From Paragordius varius (Eukaryota; Nematomorpha), in the NCBI GenBank assembly GCA_964247055.1, contig OZ176055.1:62001-126000 (forward strand): a stretch of DNA of 64,000 bases, given 5' to 3'. Every line of letters begins with the position of its first letter. Position 1 is the first letter of the stretch. Below are positions 49,437-63,283 of this stretch, piece after piece. Below the pieces are notes generated by a model, which was not told the DNA's origin, ran no database searches, and worked only from the letters and a program-made list of their open reading frames with translations. Both the position numbers and the translations under genes were made by a program.

Positions 49437-52400
49437 TTAAACACAATGGTAAAAATTGGCCATTGTGGAAAGATCATTGGGGAACATGGTGCTGGCTTTA
49501 TCAGATTCGTCTGAAATCGCTTGAACATATTCCTCAGAATCTGTGAATTTGGCTACACATTTTCGGGAATTTCCTTGCCCAAAATTCTTAGTTGAATAAA
49601 ATAATTGTTTAGGGTAAGCTAATACTTCATTACTTAAAATATTGTAAGCGAGCTTGCTGATATTATGATTGGTTGGTTTATCGATAGCTGTCGAAGTATC
49701 ACACAACATATCATGACACTCTATTAAAATACGGAGTATTTGGGTTTTTACATAAAAAATACATATAATTTAAATAACTAGGCATATAGCTTTACTTTCA
49801 GAGAATTCTAGAGTAGCTTTAGTATATGGACCCATAGTGTGTTCAAGATATTTGGTAAGGTTTGCACATTTTTCAACCAAAAAATTTGAGGATGCCCATA
49901 TAATCTAAGTAAAAATATATTTTTTTTTCAGAAATTTCCAAAAATCAATATTGAAATTAAAAATAAGCCTACTATGCCATCCAAACCCATATCAAGAGCT
50001 TGTCGAAAAGTCAATCGTATATCCCGTGGTTTCAAAAATGTCTCATATCTCGATTTTGGTGGGAAATTGACATATTCGAAACGGAAATAGGGATAAATAG
50101 GCACATAGCGACTATCCGGTATCGATTTTGACCTGAGCCTTAAGCTTTCGTCATATACTATGCACAAAAAAACATTACAATTACAAATTTTAAAAAGTCC
50201 CAAATAATTTCATTTTTTAAAATGTTAAGCTTTCTAAAGTTATTAACTAATATTTAACCATAATATACATTTATTTGCTTGTTACATAAGCGATATATGA
50301 AATTCGACGAAAAAATGGCGGCGAAAAAAGTTTGATTTAGCTATTTTTCACGATTTAAAATTTTTTATATTTTTTAGGCTAACGAATGCTTAATTTGGCC
50401 CAATAAACCAATCCTTGAAATATTTGTATTTTAAATAGCTTTGGGCTACCTTAAAAGGTAATGAAGTATTAAAACTAACTTTTATGAATCCACATGCCAG
50501 AATCGACTGGGCGTTTAAAAGAAGTCGGATACAAATACACGCTTGGATACCAAGCTGTCGAAGCATTATAAAGCCAGAAGATATCATCATTCATTTGTGA
50601 CATTCTAGGGCTACATTTGAGATTGTCATAATCTCTACCAATATATATGATAAAAATTGAAATTATACGGACAAACGTAAAAAACATAAACCACTGTCCT
50701 TTTTAAACTTGATTTTGTTAATTTAACTCATTCTTAAAATTGCAAAGTATGAAATAGATACGTATATTGAAAACACAATCAAATTATATAAATTATACGA
50801 TTTAAATTTATATGGGAAAAATTAAGGTCTGAAAATGTGTGGTTGTCTTTTCAGATCAAAATAAATGTATTTATATTTTTATGTTTTGTGTGTATAAATT
50901 TTTACAGCAGTTACTCGAATATGTTTATATTTCCAAATTATACATGCGATAACAGTAAGGAAATCCGTAATAGCCCCATTTGGCTTTAGGTCTGGATTCT
51001 TTGGATATTTTGAGTGTTTCTTCAAAAAATTTACGTGCAGCTTTGTCAAACAATTCGATCGATTTCTCGCGAAGTTCAGACGGAGTGGCATTTGGAAATT
51101 CCTTGCTGGCAAACGATAAAGATTCATTCTAATGTAGTCATGTTTTTGAGTCATTTATGAAATAGTACTGTAAAATTAGATTGATATTATAATTTTTGGC
51201 CTACCCTATAAATATCACGAATTTTGCCTTGTAGCATTTTCAGGCTCGGGATGTACTCCTCAAAATCAATGATAGCCAAACCCTAAAAAAATAATATATT
51301 AACATAGATTTCATTAGTTAACATTAGAAAAACCAATCTTAAAAATCTTAAAAAATTTTAAAAGATTTACATCAAAATCGGGGTTTGGGATGACTTCATC
51401 GATGGCTTGCTTGAAAAGCAAAAGATGTTTTTGCAAATCTCCGCGTTGTGGAATTCCTCCGTTGATTGGGACAAATCTTTTCCCGTTTTTCGAAACCTGA
51501 AAATTAAAAATTGAAATACAAATATAACGTAAAAACTAAAGACAAATATAGTTTTAAATAAACCATATTTTGTAACCTTGATAATTTTTTTATATATATC
51601 GTTTTATGATGCAAAATAGGAATGAAGTTAATTTACTAATATACTTAATTATTTAATGAATTGTAATATGTGATAAATAACTAAGTCCAGAAAAGGAGTC
51701 TCTTTTTAAAATAATATTTATTTTACTGTATTAAGGGCGTGGTAACACCGTATGCAAAGTTTTATGTTTAAGCTTGCGCAATCTTGATATGAAAATATTT
51801 TATCCAGATCATAAGATACAGTAAAAATGAAATTTTACGGACAAGACGTAAATATATATATAAAGACAAAGTTTTTTTCAAGAAACATCCATACTTTTTA
51901 AAACCAAATCATTTAATTACAATTGTAGGATTGCATTATTTGTATCACTATTTAATACTCTAAAGTTTAAAACAAATTATGTTTAAAAAATCAAGATTTT
52001 AAAAGTATGGTTGTCTTTCAAAAACAAAAATTGTTTTTATATTTTAACGTTTTTTATAATTTCATTTTTTTGTGTAAAAATTTTATGATATTGTAAATAA
52101 TTTTAGCAATATTTAGTGCTTTAGAGAAATTTGTGTTTCAACCCTTTGCGTGTAGCGTTTTACAGTAAAACTGAAATTATACATGCAAAATGTAAAAACT
52201 TAAAGGCAAAAATCTTTTTTGTAAGGCTTGCCATACTTTTTCAACTTGATATGAGTTTTTATTTAATTAACATCCGCAATCATTCCTTGTTTTGCAACCC
52301 AGAACAATAAGTTATATTTGAAAAAAAAAGTTTTATTTGTCTCAGTATTTACATATTACAATGTTTACTATAATGTATATTACAGTAAAAAATGAAATTA

Positions 52401-54138
52401 TACGGACAAAACGTAAAAAGTAAAGATATATATTTTTTCTACAAGACAATCAATCATACCTTATATCTAAATAGTTATAATTGTAAAATATATAATTGAT
52501 TGTGTTAATTATATATATCTCTATTTCACCTTTGCCATGAGTTTTAATAAAACATGATTTAAGAAGTTTTATAGAAAAAAATATATGTTTTTATATTTTT
52601 ACGTTTTATCCGTATTTCACAGTTTTTACTGTGTTATAAAAATGTAATAAAGGGTTTAAAATTTGTCGCTATATAAATAAATCTTAAGTTTTTTAAGTTA
52701 TTCATTAAAAATTTATTTTTAAGATACAGTAATTGTCCTTTTGTTGGGTTTTAAATATAAAATTTAGTATCTTAGTTAATGAAGGGATTTTAACCGGTGT
52801 AAAATAAAAACTCCATCTAATTTCAAAAAGCTAATCGTTCATGCCTTTAAGTTTAATAAAACTTGATAAGAATCAAAATTCCACATATTTTTACATAAAT
52901 TTAAGTTTTATCTCAATATTTGCTTATTACAAAGTTTTTGACTGCATTTGTAAAAATTGAAATTATACAGATAAAATGTAAAAAATAAAAGACAAATATT
53001 TTTTTCAAAAGACAACTCACTATATTTTTAAACCAAATTTTTTGGATATAACTTATCGATTAGTATTGCGAAATAAGAATAGAGATATAATTTTAAAATC
53101 TGATTAGTAAATAGTTTATGGTTGGAATGTCAATGTAAAAGGTACGGGTGTCTTTATTTTAAATGGCTTTTATTTTTTGATTTTTGGTTTATAATTATTT
53201 TTTCCCTCTAAAATTAATTTAAAAGCCAATTAAATTGATATCTCATTATTAATGTGTGATCCAAATAATTTATAACCAGTTATTTCAAATAATTATAATA
53301 CAAACTGTAATTTGAGAGAAGCCTCGTTAAATAAAAATAAGGTGAATAATTTGAATAACACATTTCGGTTGTATTTCATATGTTTTAAAAATAACCTGAT
53401 TATTTAATTCAAAAATCTTATAATAACCTAACCTGAGTTTCTCCAGAATCCTTTACTATATCATTGGATTCATCGAAATTTCTTCTAGCTGAGTTTATTT
53501 CAGAATAATGTGGCCACAAACCGTGCTTCAGGTAAAAAATATTGATGACTTCTCCAAAAAAAGTTTGATTAGCATTTGCTTGTATCCCATACTCTTCCAA
53601 AGGAAGTAATTGCTTGCTCTCTGATTTCAAGCAGACAATGCTTGGAATATTCCAATAAAAATTAAAGGTTGGATTCGTAAAATTGGTTTGTTGGTTTTCA
53701 TTTTTTGTTTGTATTGATTCTACGTTGACTTATAATTAAAAAATTTAATTAAAGACATTTTTTTTCAAAAGACTGCTTTACTTTTTTTACCTTTATATTT
53801 AACTCATTTTTTTAAATGTCAAAATATGAAATAGTGCGTTTGGTAAAACAATCAATTACATATTTTAACATTGTAATCAAATAGTTTGTATGAAAAAAAT
53901 TATGATTTAAATAAGTATGGTTGTTGTTTGGAAAAAAAAAATTTTATATTTATGTTTTTTACGTTTTGTCTGTGAAATTTTAATTTATACTGTCTAATTA
54001 AAATCAAATTGGAATTTTTGTAAAATTTTAAGTAGTAATTTAAAAATTACCTGCATATAAGATGGTGCATGAATAAATTAAAATTATTTTTATAATAATG
54101 AAAAATAAACTCGAAAAATGTAATTTTTTTTCTAACAT
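49437..54138 (-). CDS. Secreted hyaluronidase, glycoside hydrolase family 56
   Basis: Cleaves hyaluronan and related glycosaminoglycans outside the cell or in lysosomes. Ten phase-consistent exons on the minus strand: 54138-54051, 53728-53433, 51496-51371, 51282-51205, 51128-50944, 50634-50480, 50449-50384, 50157-49973, 49904-49796, 49720-49437, about 523 residues. Exon 1 encodes a signal peptide (MLEKKLHFSSLFFIIIKIIL, then IYSCTILYA). Exon 2 has FNFYWNIPSIVC and YGIQANANQTFFGEVINIFY (GH56 F-x-W-N-x-P-x-x-x-C and Y-G-I-x-x-N-x-x-x-x-x-G). Then GGIPQRGDLQKHLLLF, AIIDFEEYIPS with the catalytic D-x-E pair, AKWGYYGFPYCY, MNDDIFWLYNASTAWYPSVY, and the closing GLDGI-IIWASSNF barrel strand. The tail after 49720 is weakly conserved and Cys-poor; no clear EGF-like module. 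One intron is 30 bp; those between exons 2 and 3 and exons 5 and 6 are filled with family A copies. The seventh exon is the least certain. Confidence 0.93.
50648..50905. repeat. Family A MITE copy
   Basis: AAAATTGAAATTATACGGAC at the left; right arm TTTTTATGTTTTGTGTGTAT. It occupies most of the hyaluronidase intron 50635-50943. Confidence 0.75.
51497..53432. repeat. Hyaluronidase intron built from a row of family A copies
   Basis: A 1.9-kb intron with five recognisable copies: about 51505-51735, 51819-52078 (CAGTAAAAATGAAATTTTAC), 52162-52375 (CAGTAAAACTGAAATTATAC), 52379-52637 (CAGTAAAAAATGAAATTATA to GTTTTTACTG) and 52950-53190 (GTAAAAATTGAAATTATACA). Copies 52162 and 52379 are almost back to back. 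Confidence 0.8.
53735..53995. repeat. Family A MITE copy in the first hyaluronidase intron
   Basis: Left arm lost close to the exon border; right arm GTTTTGTCTGTGAAATTTTA and ATACTG. It sits between the signal-peptide exon and exon 2. Confidence 0.65.
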
Positions 54139-56337
54139 TTTTATTTTTTAAGACAAAAAGGAGATGTCAACATGAAAAAAAAATGGAAAATAAGGAAGGT
54201 ATATATATGTATGCAAAAAATAATATAAAAGAAAACACTTTTTATTTGAAATTTATCTTTTTTTAATGTTGGAAAAAAAGAATGAAATACGCGGCAATAA
54301 ATGGAATTTCGGGTTAAAAAATAATGGAAAAATCCATTATCAATCCCACCCATGCACGCGTATGTTTATTATCATTTTTATTTATTTTTTTATAAAGAAA
54401 AAAAATTAAAAATTATCATTTTTGCCAATTTTTTTGTCTTTCTTATTTTCAAATGATAAATTAATTCAATAATAATTATCATTATCAAAGGAAGCTTTCT
54501 TTACAAGTTATTTACAAAAATGACACTATGGTGAGAAAATTATTAATAAAACTCCTACAATGTTCGCTAATAATGGTATTTAACAATTTTCTAAAAGTAT
54601 GCAGATGCAGGCTTTTGAAATTTAATATATTTTCAATTAATTTGAAAATATGTAATATATAACCATAATTGAAGAATACTTTTTGGGGCAAATTTTTCGT
54701 ATCTTAAGGTTTATTTAAGTTGTTAAATCATTTTTAATATTAATGAATAGGCATTAAATGATGGATGTGTCTATAACGTAATCCATAGGACTTGCTATGC
54801 AAGTAAGTTAGATTTTGAAACAATATTCCAGAAAACGTGTAGTTTTTCTTAAATTCAACAATGATTTTTTCCATTCTAAGTGGAGGTGGTATTCAACCAA
54901 TTCCTTGTGTTGAATCCTTCTGTAACTAGCGTTGGCCAACTAAATAAGTTCGCACATATAAAAGCATTTTTAGAAAAACGCATCACATCATATCAATTGT
55001 AGAAACCGGCATATTTTTACTGTCCGAACGAGATAAATTTAAACTTTATAATTCGCTCCTGAACAGAGCCCAACCCTATCCAAATTAGACCAACCATATG
55101 ATTTTAAAGAGTATTATACAACCGTTTAAATCTTACCTTTTAAATCTATCATCCTTTATCAATGATGGACTTATTATTGTCAGGCGCGACTATATGCACA
55201 AATTATCAACTGAAATAAACAACGATGCGTGACAGGGTACAGTATTATTTATTTTTTCTGTAAGAAAATATCTCATAACTATAAGCTACAATTCGTACTG
55301 CTAAAAAAATTATTATAGGTGCAGACTTATATATATTATATTTACATAAATCAATATTTACATGAGTGTTATGGTTTTGTTCGCTATTGTAATGAGAGCA
55401 TAACACAAGCCATTCTTTTCCCTCTATGAAAACATTTTCACGTGAACAAATTTTATTCCCAGGTGTACTATTTTAGGTGTGTGAGACTTGCTTTTGTTTG
55501 GGATGTTTTGTTATTGGTGCTTAAACTATAAATATTCAATAAAAAATAATATAAATTTAAAAGTATATCAATTTATATACAGATTTGATAAGTTTTTATT
55601 TTTTTCTCCTTCTGCCCCAATAAATTTTCCGAAAAAACGGTTCCTTAAATTCCAATTACTAAGAGTTTTTGCCAAAATATTTTGGAATGGTTTTATTTTG
55701 GGCTTTTTTATGGAGCCTATTATATAAATACATAGTGGATTTTAATAAAATATAAGCATTTAATACGTAAATACTTAAACCGCGGCCCATGGGCCGCATG
55801 CGGCTCTAAAAACTTTTTTTATGGCACTGAATTATTTTAAAAAAAATTGATATAATTGAAAATTTTAAGTGATTTTGATTCACAGTATTTAGGACCGTGT
55901 GTTTAATTTGCAAGTTCTCAATTATATATTATTTATATGCTTCAGTCATACGCATCTTGAAGAATTTGTCGATCATGATGATTCCAATTCAGAACTAATA
56001 TTTTAAAAAAATCGCAAAGGATAAGGGTATATTGGTTTTGACATGCGTCATGTATATATTATAATAATATCAAATGTATTAAATAGCCTTATTGTTTTGT
56101 CTCAACTTCCATGCAGGTGACATATTTGAAAATAAAAATCGAAAGACATAGGAATATGAGGTTAGATTGGCCTGTTATTATAATCAAATCTGTCAAAAGA
56201 TATTGGCTAATATTAAAGTACTATTAGGGTTGTCCAACACAAATGGCCTCACAGGCCGCATTTTAAATATATATCACCACTGATTTAAATATTTGCGTAT
56301 GCCCGGGAAAAAACCTTGGTCTACTGATTTAACACTT

Positions 56338-56915
56338 CGATTCAAATTGGGGTATCTAAATACCCCAGACTAAATTTAAATTAAAATTTTTAGAAAACTA
56401 CTGAAGGAAACGGTCCCAATTTAAATTTATGCTTCTATCCTGAAAAATATTATATAAATATGCCAAAATATCTTGATAAAATTTTGTTGTGTAAAAAAAG
56501 TTCCATCTCAAACTACTTCGACGCCATTTTTATTTTGTAAAAATTTTGCAAAATATCGTCTTCATTTAATTTTAAGGGTAAAACTAAAGCTTATTTTTTA
56601 TATAAATTACATCTAGCATTGATAGAAATAGAAAAAGCGGTTTATTTTCTATTATTTGTTAATTTTACAATTTGACACATTCACGTTGACTAAATTTTTA
56701 CGTTTCAGTTTTAGCTCAAAATAAGTAATATCAAGTATTTTTGAATAAATTTTTTTATATATTTCGGTTTATTAATGTTGTATATGTGCAAAATTTTGAA
56801 TTAATTTCGATTGCTTCCATACTTTTTAAAGTATTTAATTTTAAACAGGCCTGGGGTATCCAACTACCCCAATTTGAATCGAAGGACTAAAATGAGTGTG
56901 TTGTATCCAAGTGTT
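56338..56915. mobile_element. Non-autonomous TIR element, about 580 bp
   Basis: Inverted ends: CTTCGATTCAAATTGGGGTA followed by TCTAAATACCCC at the left; GGTATCCAACTACCCC then AATTTGAATCGAAGGACTAA at the right. It matches the inner part of the element at 7596-8135 (shared segments AACACTTCGAT, ATATGCCAAAATATCT, CTACTTCGACGCCATTT). No coding capacity. Confidence 0.7.
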
Positions 56916-57231
56916 AATAGGTATCTGCATATGATCTGCAACATGTATCATCTTGTGACCCTTTAGACTAAAAAATTATTGTTTGGCCCGTCAAAATAGT
57001 TTGGTGAAAACAACTCATAACTATAAAAGTGGTTATATGCTAATTTTTCTGAAAAATCAAGAATATCACATAAATAAAATAAAGAATAAACTATGTTGCC
57101 TTGCATTAAAAACTAAAAATGAAAATTAAATTTTTTAAACCGTTTTAAACCCTAGTATAATGGTTCTAAAATAGTAAACAAAAAAGGATAATGGTCCCTA
57201 TTTTAATCAATTAAAAAAGTTTCATACTTCG

Positions 57232-57482
57232 TAGGATTAATAATAAATTTATACGGATTAAAATATAAAATATAAAGACAATTAGCATTTTTAGTCCTTA
57301 ATTTAACCTAAAATATCATTTAATTACTATCGCAAAATATATTGATTTTGTACTAATTTACTTCCTACCAAACAATGAGCTATATTTAAAAAATCAAGGT
57401 TAAAAAATGGTTGTCTTTTTGAAAAAAATATTTGCTTTTATATTTCACGTTTTGTCCGTATAATTTTAATTTTTACTGCAAT
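57232..57482. repeat. Family A MITE copy
   Basis: Left arm AATTTATACGGATTAAAATA; right arm GTCCGTATAATTTTAATTTT and TACTG. About 420 bp upstream of the SEC6 start. Confidence 0.75.
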
Positions 57483-57905
57483 TTATAACAAAGATATTTT
57501 CAATATAAAATTTTATACAAAATAAATGTGAACGCCATAACACTTGCGCAACAAACCCAATACGTAATTATTCAGTCCTAAAATTAATTTGTATGAGATT
57601 TTAAGAATTATCCATCGCATAAACAGTAAAAATTATTTTTAGATTTTAAGGTTTGTGGGCGCTACATTACAAACAGCGCGGTAGGTGAAGCGTTATAATA
57701 TAACGAGAGCAATTTAAATCTACAAAAGACTCAAATTTTTTTTTACAGCAATCTTTAAAACACAATTAACTTATAAGCCGAGAATCATATAGAAAAAAAT
57801 GGGTTGTGAAACTATGTTAATATTTAAAGCAAATTTTATTGCAGAAACATGTGTCAAACGCACGTTTATAAATCATTCCATAAAATCATATTGAGCGTCT
57901 AAAGA

Positions 57906-60900
57906 ATGTTCAAACCTGAACATTTAAATCTTTTTTCTCACCAATCAACCAATCGTTCAAAATCAAAATCACCTCCAACAAGTCCGACAAAGCCAGTCTT
58001 TAATTCGGAAACGATTCAAAATGAAGCCAAAAACGCCGCTATCAAATTTGTATCACAAATATTACAGGTATTACATTTCGTTAATTTCATATTTATAGAG
58101 ACCAGATCAATTGGATAAAGTTGAACAATATGCCAAACGGATTGAAAGAAAAAAGGTATTTTACGCATTATTAACATATTTTAGGTTATGGACGAATCTA
58201 TGCTAAAATCTATGATTCAAACTCATCTTGAGGGTGTTAATAAAGGTTTAACTCAGCTACAACAAGCCGTAAAAGACATAAAAATTATCGATCAAAAGTT
58301 TAAAAATTTTTATATTTTAGGTTAAAAGAAGTCAAAGAATCTTACAGAGAAGTCGCTCCACTTGTCACCAAACTTAAAACAATCAAAGAAGAAAGTTACA
58401 AATATAATCAGGTTTTTATATTAAGTGTTTAAATAAAAATAAATTTTAAAATTAATATACAAATTTCCTTAAATCTATAGTTGTCGGTTGCAAAATCACG
58501 AATAGAGATTCGTAAAACGCTATATATTTCACAATTTTATTCATTTATTTAGATTATAATCAAAATAAAATTCCATTTTTCTTAAATATTGAATAAGTCG
58601 TAAAGTTTACGTATTTATCTTTATATGTTTAATTTATATTGGAAATTAATTGCTTTGTTATAGTATGCAACTGCGATGGAAAATCTCAAACACATATTCA
58701 ATGTCCCCGAAATTATAAAGAAAACTTTTGTGTTTTTCGAAGAAGGCAATTTATTACATGCGCATCAATGGTAAATTTTTCTATTTTTATTTTTGAAACT
58801 TCTTACATAAAAGTTATTTAATAAGATTTTTATTACAAGATACTACATTTTGGGTTTTTTTGTTAAAATATTAATGTTTTTCTTGTTAAAACTTGAACAT
58901 TAACAAAAATGATATTGTAAAGATTGAATTTTTTTTATTTTTTTAAGAGTATAAAAGAAAATAGGCACAAATCGAAAACTTTTAAGTTTTGATAAAACGC
59001 ACTTATAAATAATTTTAGTTTTTAATCCTAAAATAAATTTATATAATTGAGATAATAATACGCTTAAATAGCCATATTTTTTAAATTTTATTCAATATTA
59101 TGGGTATAAACGATAATTAATTTTATAAAATAACATTTGCTAATAATTTTATAATTTTTTTGTAGTATTATGGACCTTGAGAATTCTCGGGATGATTTGT
59201 TGTTTGAAATGCATAAATTGCCTACGACAGTCAGTCCCATAGATATCAATGTATGTCCATTATTGCATTTTTGCACATTTTTCTAAATAGTAAAACCAAA
59301 ATCATAAACAGTAAAAATTGAAAATGTAGATCTAAAATGTAAAAATTAAAGGACAAATTTAAAAAAACAGCCATATTTTTATAAACCCATCTAAAAATGC
59401 CTAATCATTGTGATCAGAAAAATATGGAATAGATATATAAATTGAAAATACATTATTTTACTTATTTTACATTGGTAATTATTAAAGTTACATAAAAAAA
59501 TTCAGGTTTTAAATTCTGTCTAGTTTAAAATAAAATTTGTCTTTAAGCTTTTATGTTTTGTTGTTATAATTTCATTTTTTATTTTAATTATAAATCGGAT
59601 AATTATTGTTTATAGCAAATTATTATTAATAGCAAATTTTTTAAATTTTCCCCTAATTTCGTACACTGGGAGTATTATATTTGCATTTTTTTCTGAAAAA
59701 ACAAAACCAAAAATATAACTTTTTTCCATACCAAATTTTTTCTAATTCACCAATTACATTTTTTAAGTCAAGAATATTTATCAATTACGTTTTAAATGCA
59801 TATACATGTATTTGATTTTACAAACCATATTAAAGCTCATACATCGATACTATGAAGAGGTGACCAATCTGAATGGCCAAATGGCAAAACAGCTGTTTTT
59901 GGTGGCTGACCGTCTCATTTCTACCACGAGGTTTGATCCCACGCTTGTGGTAACCATGGTCCGTATAATTGAACGCGAAGAACGGAGTGATGAATTCATT
60001 GAGAAGCGAGCCGAACTTACAGGCTTTCGACCACCAGGCCGACCTAAAAACCTTAAAGAACGAATGTTTCAAGTTTTGGCCCAATCTGTTCGAAATAGGT
60101 TAGACGGTTTTTTATAAAAGAGGGGGGGGGGGTGGGGTTATAACTATAAGTAGTAACTAAATATCATTATTAGATCTTTAGTAAATATTTCATGAAGGAG
60201 GAATTTTCGTTAATTTGTATTTTAAAATATATGGTATACAATATAAACCTTAACTTTGCATGAATAACATATATATCAAGTTGATTTTATTTGTAAATTA
60301 TGTCAAATTTGATTAGAATTACCAAGCTTGAGGTTTTTTTTCGAAAGAGGGGGAGGTTATTTTTTTATAAGTATAAACTAAATATCATCATTATTAAATT
60401 ATATTACATGATGGAATTGTCTTCAATTTGTAATGTTATAAATATTATTTGTTATAAAATAAAACCTTTAACTTTACATATATAATTGAGTAAGTTGAAT
60501 GTTTTATTTGTAAATTATATCAAATTTGATTAGAATTTCTTCTGAACTAGGATTCAAAACTATTATTATTTACATTTTACAGTAAAAATTGAAATTATAC
60601 GGACCAAACGCAAAAATAGAAACAAATATTTTTATCTAAAAGAATACCCTACTTTTTTAAACTTTAAACTTTTCTATATAAGCTATTTAGTTGTTACAAT
60701 CGTAAATTATAGAGTAGATTGTGTTAGTGATATATATATATATATCTCTATTTCACATTTTGCCATTTTAAACAATGAGTTTTTATGTTTGAAAAAATTA
60801 AGATTTGATTTAAAAAGTATGGTTGGTTGTCTTTTAGACTTAAAAAAAATTTGTCTTTATATTTTTACGTTTTGTCCCCGTATAATCTTTTACGGATGTA

Positions 60901-63241
60901 AATTTAGTTTGGAAGGCGCGCAATCTGAAGACAGGAATGTTAGTAATGTTTGGCTCGTGAAACATCTCGAACGAATTCGCCTCAAATATTTGGATGATTT
61001 ACGAGTTATAAAGGTTATTTGCAATAATTAATTTAATTTTAAACTTAATTTATAGATTGTTATAAAAGCTATAATTAGAACGGGAATATATATAAAATTG
61101 AAATATATTATTTATCAAGAAAACCATTTTTTTAAACAATTATTTATCAAAACTCTTGTTTGCGGTTTAAAAAACAAATCCAAATGTAAATTGTTAAATT
61201 TTTTTTTGACAATTGTAATCTTTTTAATATTTAGGGTTATAAAAAAATATTTATGTTTTGTCTTTATATTTTATATGTGCCCTCTATAGAAAATTATACC
61301 GCCTTGCTTCCCTCAACACTACAACATTTTTGAAACGATGACGCGAATGTATCATGACGCTTTGATTCGAAGGGTAAAAATTTTTATTCGTAAGATTTTA
61401 ATTTTTTTCAAGAATAATTTAGTTTTAAGCTCCATATATATACCATTTACAATTTAAATTCACCCTAAAATAAATTATGTGTTTTGTAAGATTAAAAATT
61501 ACCTTTATTTTATAAAAAATTTTAAAATATGAAATTATGTTTAAAATTAATATATATAATAATGAACTATTTTGTAAAAAACATATTTCATATTAAAATA
61601 ATGAATTATTTACTGAAAACACATAATTTTTAGGGTGAATTTGAATTGTTTAAGGGTGAATTTGAATTATTCAAAAGTCAATTTGAATTGTTCAAGGAAG
61701 AATTTGAATTGCACGAAGGTGAATTTGAATTATTCAAGGGTGAATTTGAATTGTTAAAGGGTGAATTTGAATTGTTCGAGAGTATATTTGATTTTAAATG
61801 TTATATATATTTATATATATATTATTGCAGTTACGAGATTTGGTCGAAAGCAATTTGCAAGGAAACGAAATTATAACACTACTCACCTGGGTCAATGAAT
61901 ATCAGTAAGATTATTTTTTAATGTTAAAAAACATCTAACATGATAACTTTAAGTTTATTATTGCATTTAAAGAGTTTATTTATAAAAATTGATATACGGA
62001 AATCCTGACATGGATTTTAAATGGAACGGATAAGTCAATTATATATTTTCAAAAAAAATGGTTTTAATTTAATATTTTTTCCAAAATAATTTTAATTCCT
62101 TAGTTTCATCGTTTTTCATAAAATAATTCTAATTTAATTTGTACTTTTTAATTGAGAAATAGTTTATTATTTTGATACTATATGGAATATCAAAAAATTA
62201 AGTTAAAAAAATTTATATTCTGTCGTCCTATTCTGAAAAATTAAAAAACGTTTTTCAAATAAATGAGAAAAAAAATAATAAAATATATTTTTTTCCAAAT
62301 TTTACAGTAAAAATTGAAATTATACGGAAAAAACGTAAAAATATAAATACAAATATTTTTTTCTAATAGACAACCCCATATTTTTGAAACTTGATTTTTT
62401 TAATTATGACTGATTGTTTTAAACTACAAAATTGAAAATAAAAATGTAAATTGGTAGAACAATCAATTGTATAGTTTACTATTGTAATTAAATATTTTAT
62501 ATAGCAAAAATTAAGGTTTTAAAAATAAGAGTTTATCTTTTGAAAAAAAATATTTGTCTTTATATTTTTACTTTTGCTCTCCGTATAATTTCAATTTTTA
62601 CTGTATATAATACATTATATAAATTATTTTTAAAAAAAATTAAAAAACTTTTTTCAAATAAATGCAAAATAAAATTAATAAACTATATTCTTTATTAAAA
62701 TTTTTAAAATGGGAAATAAATGTTATAAATTTCCTTTTATGTCGTTTGAAACCGCAAAAACGATTTAAAATTAAGGCTAATAGTTTAAGTTCCATAAAAA
62801 TAGATGTTGCTTTATACCTGAAAAATAATTTTAATTCACTTTGATTATTTTAGAGGCCGTGAACTATTAGGCCATCCAGATTTACAAATCACTTTTTTGA
62901 GCTCTCCACCCCTCTTGGATCAATCCATCATTGATGGACTTGAAGAAAAGTTTCAAATTCCCTTTTATATCTTTAAAGATTTTTAAGATTTTTTAAAATT
63001 CAGTGTTTTTAATTTAAAATTAACTTTCTATTTAATATCGATTTCAATTCCAAAAATTATATATTTTATTCCTATATATGAATGTAACATTAGTTATTTA
63101 GTAACGCTACAAAATAACGTACAAGAATGGATGAAAAATACGGTTAAATCGGATTCTAAGGTTATATGGAGATCATTTTTATAAATTTTTAAACAAATTG
63201 CGTTAATTATGATTTCTAAAAATTTTTTTATTTTTACCTTA

Positions 63242-63283
<42 letters not shown>

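Larger units (their letters stand above)
54139..57905. other. Intergenic region between hyaluronidase and SEC6 (divergent)
   Basis: About 3.8 kb separating two divergently transcribed genes; it must hold both promoters. Visible contents are decayed hAT-like ends near 55777-55815 (CGGCCCATGGGCCGCATGCGG) and 56225-56265 (GTTGTCCAACACAAATGG), a TIR element at 56338-56915, and a family A copy at 57232-57482. No gene is supported. Confidence 0.6.

Noticed and set aside
54141-54353. Minus-strand frame of 70 codons just upstream of the hyaluronidase start
   Set aside because: It is low-complexity and A/T-driven, and a better start with a signal peptide and matching phase exists at 54138.
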